Shown: positions 63,273 to 64,000 of the stretch, one piece after another | Layout of the letters: every line of letters starts with the position of its first letter | How positions within the stretch are numbered: the stretch's first letter is position 1 | Source: Leptospira broomii serovar Hurstbridge str. 5399 | Lineage (GTDB): Bacteria; Spirochaetota; Leptospiria; Leptospirales; Leptospiraceae | Assembly (NCBI RefSeq): GCF_000243715.2 | Contig: NZ_AHMO02000008.1 | Coordinates: 979,001 to 1,043,000, forward strand | Direction: 5' to 3' | Length of the DNA stretch: 64,000 nucleotides | Program-made: the position numbers and the translations under genes | Notes under the pieces: model-generated | Databases searched by the model: none | What the model was told of the DNA's origin: nothing | What the model saw: only the letters and a program-made list of their open reading frames with translations

Positions 63273-63899
63273 ATGAGTGGATTCCGCTCCTTCAATTCCA
63301 AAAAACTTCATTCCCTTATTCTTATATTTACATTCGCCTTAACGGTCGTGTTCAACTGCAAACCGTCTCCGAAAGAGAAAGTTCAAAAGGTGTTAGCCGA
63401 AAACAATTTACAGGAAGTCGAAAAAATCAGAGGCGTTGCCTGGGCTTTGTTCGGCGACCGTTTAAAGGAAGTGGAAATCGTTCCGGTTCAGGATTCGATT
63501 CCCGCTAAATACGAAGTATATCTCGGATTCGGTGGAACTTCCGCTCTGACTTTCCTTGAGTCCGAACAATACGCGGCGAGAATGAAATTGGAATTAGCCT
63601 TACAAAGCTACAGATTCCTTCAATGTCTGGAAGGTATCTCTTTCGGAAAATTTCGAATGAGTTTGATAAAACCGTTCTTCATTAAGAATGGAGAAGAACG
63701 CGGTACGGAGGAATTCGAAATTTTTCGTTTTCGCGCTGACGGAGACGATTTACGCAAAATTCCGGGCTTTAAGGAAACGGATTCATTCGCAGCGGATCGT
63801 TACGATGCGCCGAGTCCTCAAGTTATTACCATACTTTTCAAAATTGTTGAGAAATGGCATATTGAATTGGACCAATTCGCTCGAGTGGAAGTTAATTGA
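63273..63899 (+). CDS. Lipoprotein of unknown function
   Basis: A 208-residue protein: the signal is LHSLILIFTFALTVVFNC with lipobox VVFNC, so a lipoprotein. The ATG at 63273 has GGAGG nine to ten bases upstream, while the longer frame from 63225 has none. The mature protein has no recognised domain: mixed alpha/beta, with GEERGTEEFEIFRFRADGDD near the middle. Its stop overlaps the end of a leftward GDPD gene. Confidence 0.7.
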   Translation: MSGFRSFNSKKLHSLILIFTFALTVVFNCKPSPKEKVQKVLAENNLQEVEKIRGVAWALFGDRLKEVEIVPVQDSIPAKYEVYLGFGGTSALTFLESEQYAARMKLELALQSYRFLQCLEGISFGKFRMSLIKPFFIKNGEERGTEEFEIFRFRADGDDLRKIPGFKETDSFAADRYDAPSPQVITILFKIVEKWHIELDQFARVEVN

Positions 63900-64000
63900 C
63901 GAGTGACCTCATTCTCGCAGGGTAATTGGTAAAAATTCCATCCACTCCCGTGTCCAGGCCTTTCTTTAATTCTTCTTCGGTATTCAGAGTATAAACTAAC
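63892..64000 (-). CDS. Glycerophosphodiester phosphodiesterase, C-terminal end (partial)
   Basis: The last 35 codons of a leftward gene cut by the window edge. VYTLNTEEELKKGLDTG followed by VDGIFTNYPARM is the typical C-terminal end of GDPD proteins (the VxG(I)xTNxP motif). It hydrolyses glycerophosphodiesters to glycerol-3-phosphate. Its stop overlaps the lipoprotein gene stop tail to tail. Confidence 0.85.
   Translation of the reverse strand, partial: LVYTLNTEEELKKGLDTGVDGIFTNYPARMRSLVN

Overview
The window reads as ordinary chromosome of a spirochaete of the genus Leptospira. The case rests on gene content: many small lipoproteins with relaxed lipoboxes, OlsB-like acyltransferase, PilZ, HDOD, STAS and double cyclic-nucleotide-binding regulators, ETF and acyl-CoA dehydrogenase for fatty-acid oxidation, and many proteins that look restricted to the genus. 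Base composition is moderately AT-rich. The species cannot be fixed from the sequence alone. Coding density is high on both strands. I see no CRISPR array, rRNA operon, insertion sequence or prophage.

Layout. 0.2-7.2 kb: an SDR epimerase, a GT-C-like membrane protein, small secreted proteins, a glyoxalase-fold protein, a WYL regulator and a DegT-family protein whose Schiff-base lysine is replaced by tyrosine. 7.3-12 kb: an RND pump and a divergent PiT-type permease. 12-20.2 kb: a leftward series of OlsB-like, PilZ, unknown, alpha/beta hydrolase, Tat-type aldo/keto reductase, CapA-type lipoprotein, unknown lipoprotein and acyl-CoA dehydrogenase. 20.8-28.8 kb: a rightward block of etfB, etfA, LolA-like, unknown 615-aa protein, trpS, comEC-like and rsmA, which converges on rsgA. 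30-36 kb: a GHKL-HDOD fusion, an ABC exporter, sixA, tRNA-Pro(GGG), a class D-type serine hydrolase and a phasin-like protein. 36-47 kb: mostly small enzymes and regulators, including a SET-domain protein, RppH, truncated haemoglobin, acylphosphatase, a STAS protein and a tyrosine-recombinase fold without its active site. 47-54.4 kb: a membrane-anchored gamma-glutamyltranspeptidase-like enzyme, then a two-gene unit of SPFH lipoprotein plus exported WD40-caspase, an aldo/keto reductase and a DUF4136-like lipoprotein. 54.4-64 kb: a decayed TrkA/KtrA gene, an adenosine-deaminase-like enzyme, MATE, gmd, AlkA-like glycosylase, a Crp-like regulator, a TPR protein, a zinc-ribbon protein, a lipoprotein and the end of a GDPD gene.

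Working links. The acyl-CoA dehydrogenase lies next to etfBA, its expected electron acceptor. trpS, rsmA and rsgA form a translation/ribosome-assembly cluster. RppH and the truncated haemoglobin are translationally coupled. The most unusual unit is the SPFH lipoprotein gene followed 28 bp later by a signal-peptide-bearing protein with seven WD repeats, each exactly 41 residues apart, joined to a caspase-like domain with an intact His/Cys dyad. Other oddities are the lysine-less DegT protein, the active-site-less tyrosine recombinase, the GHKL-HDOD fusion, and several long perfect inverted repeats between genes.
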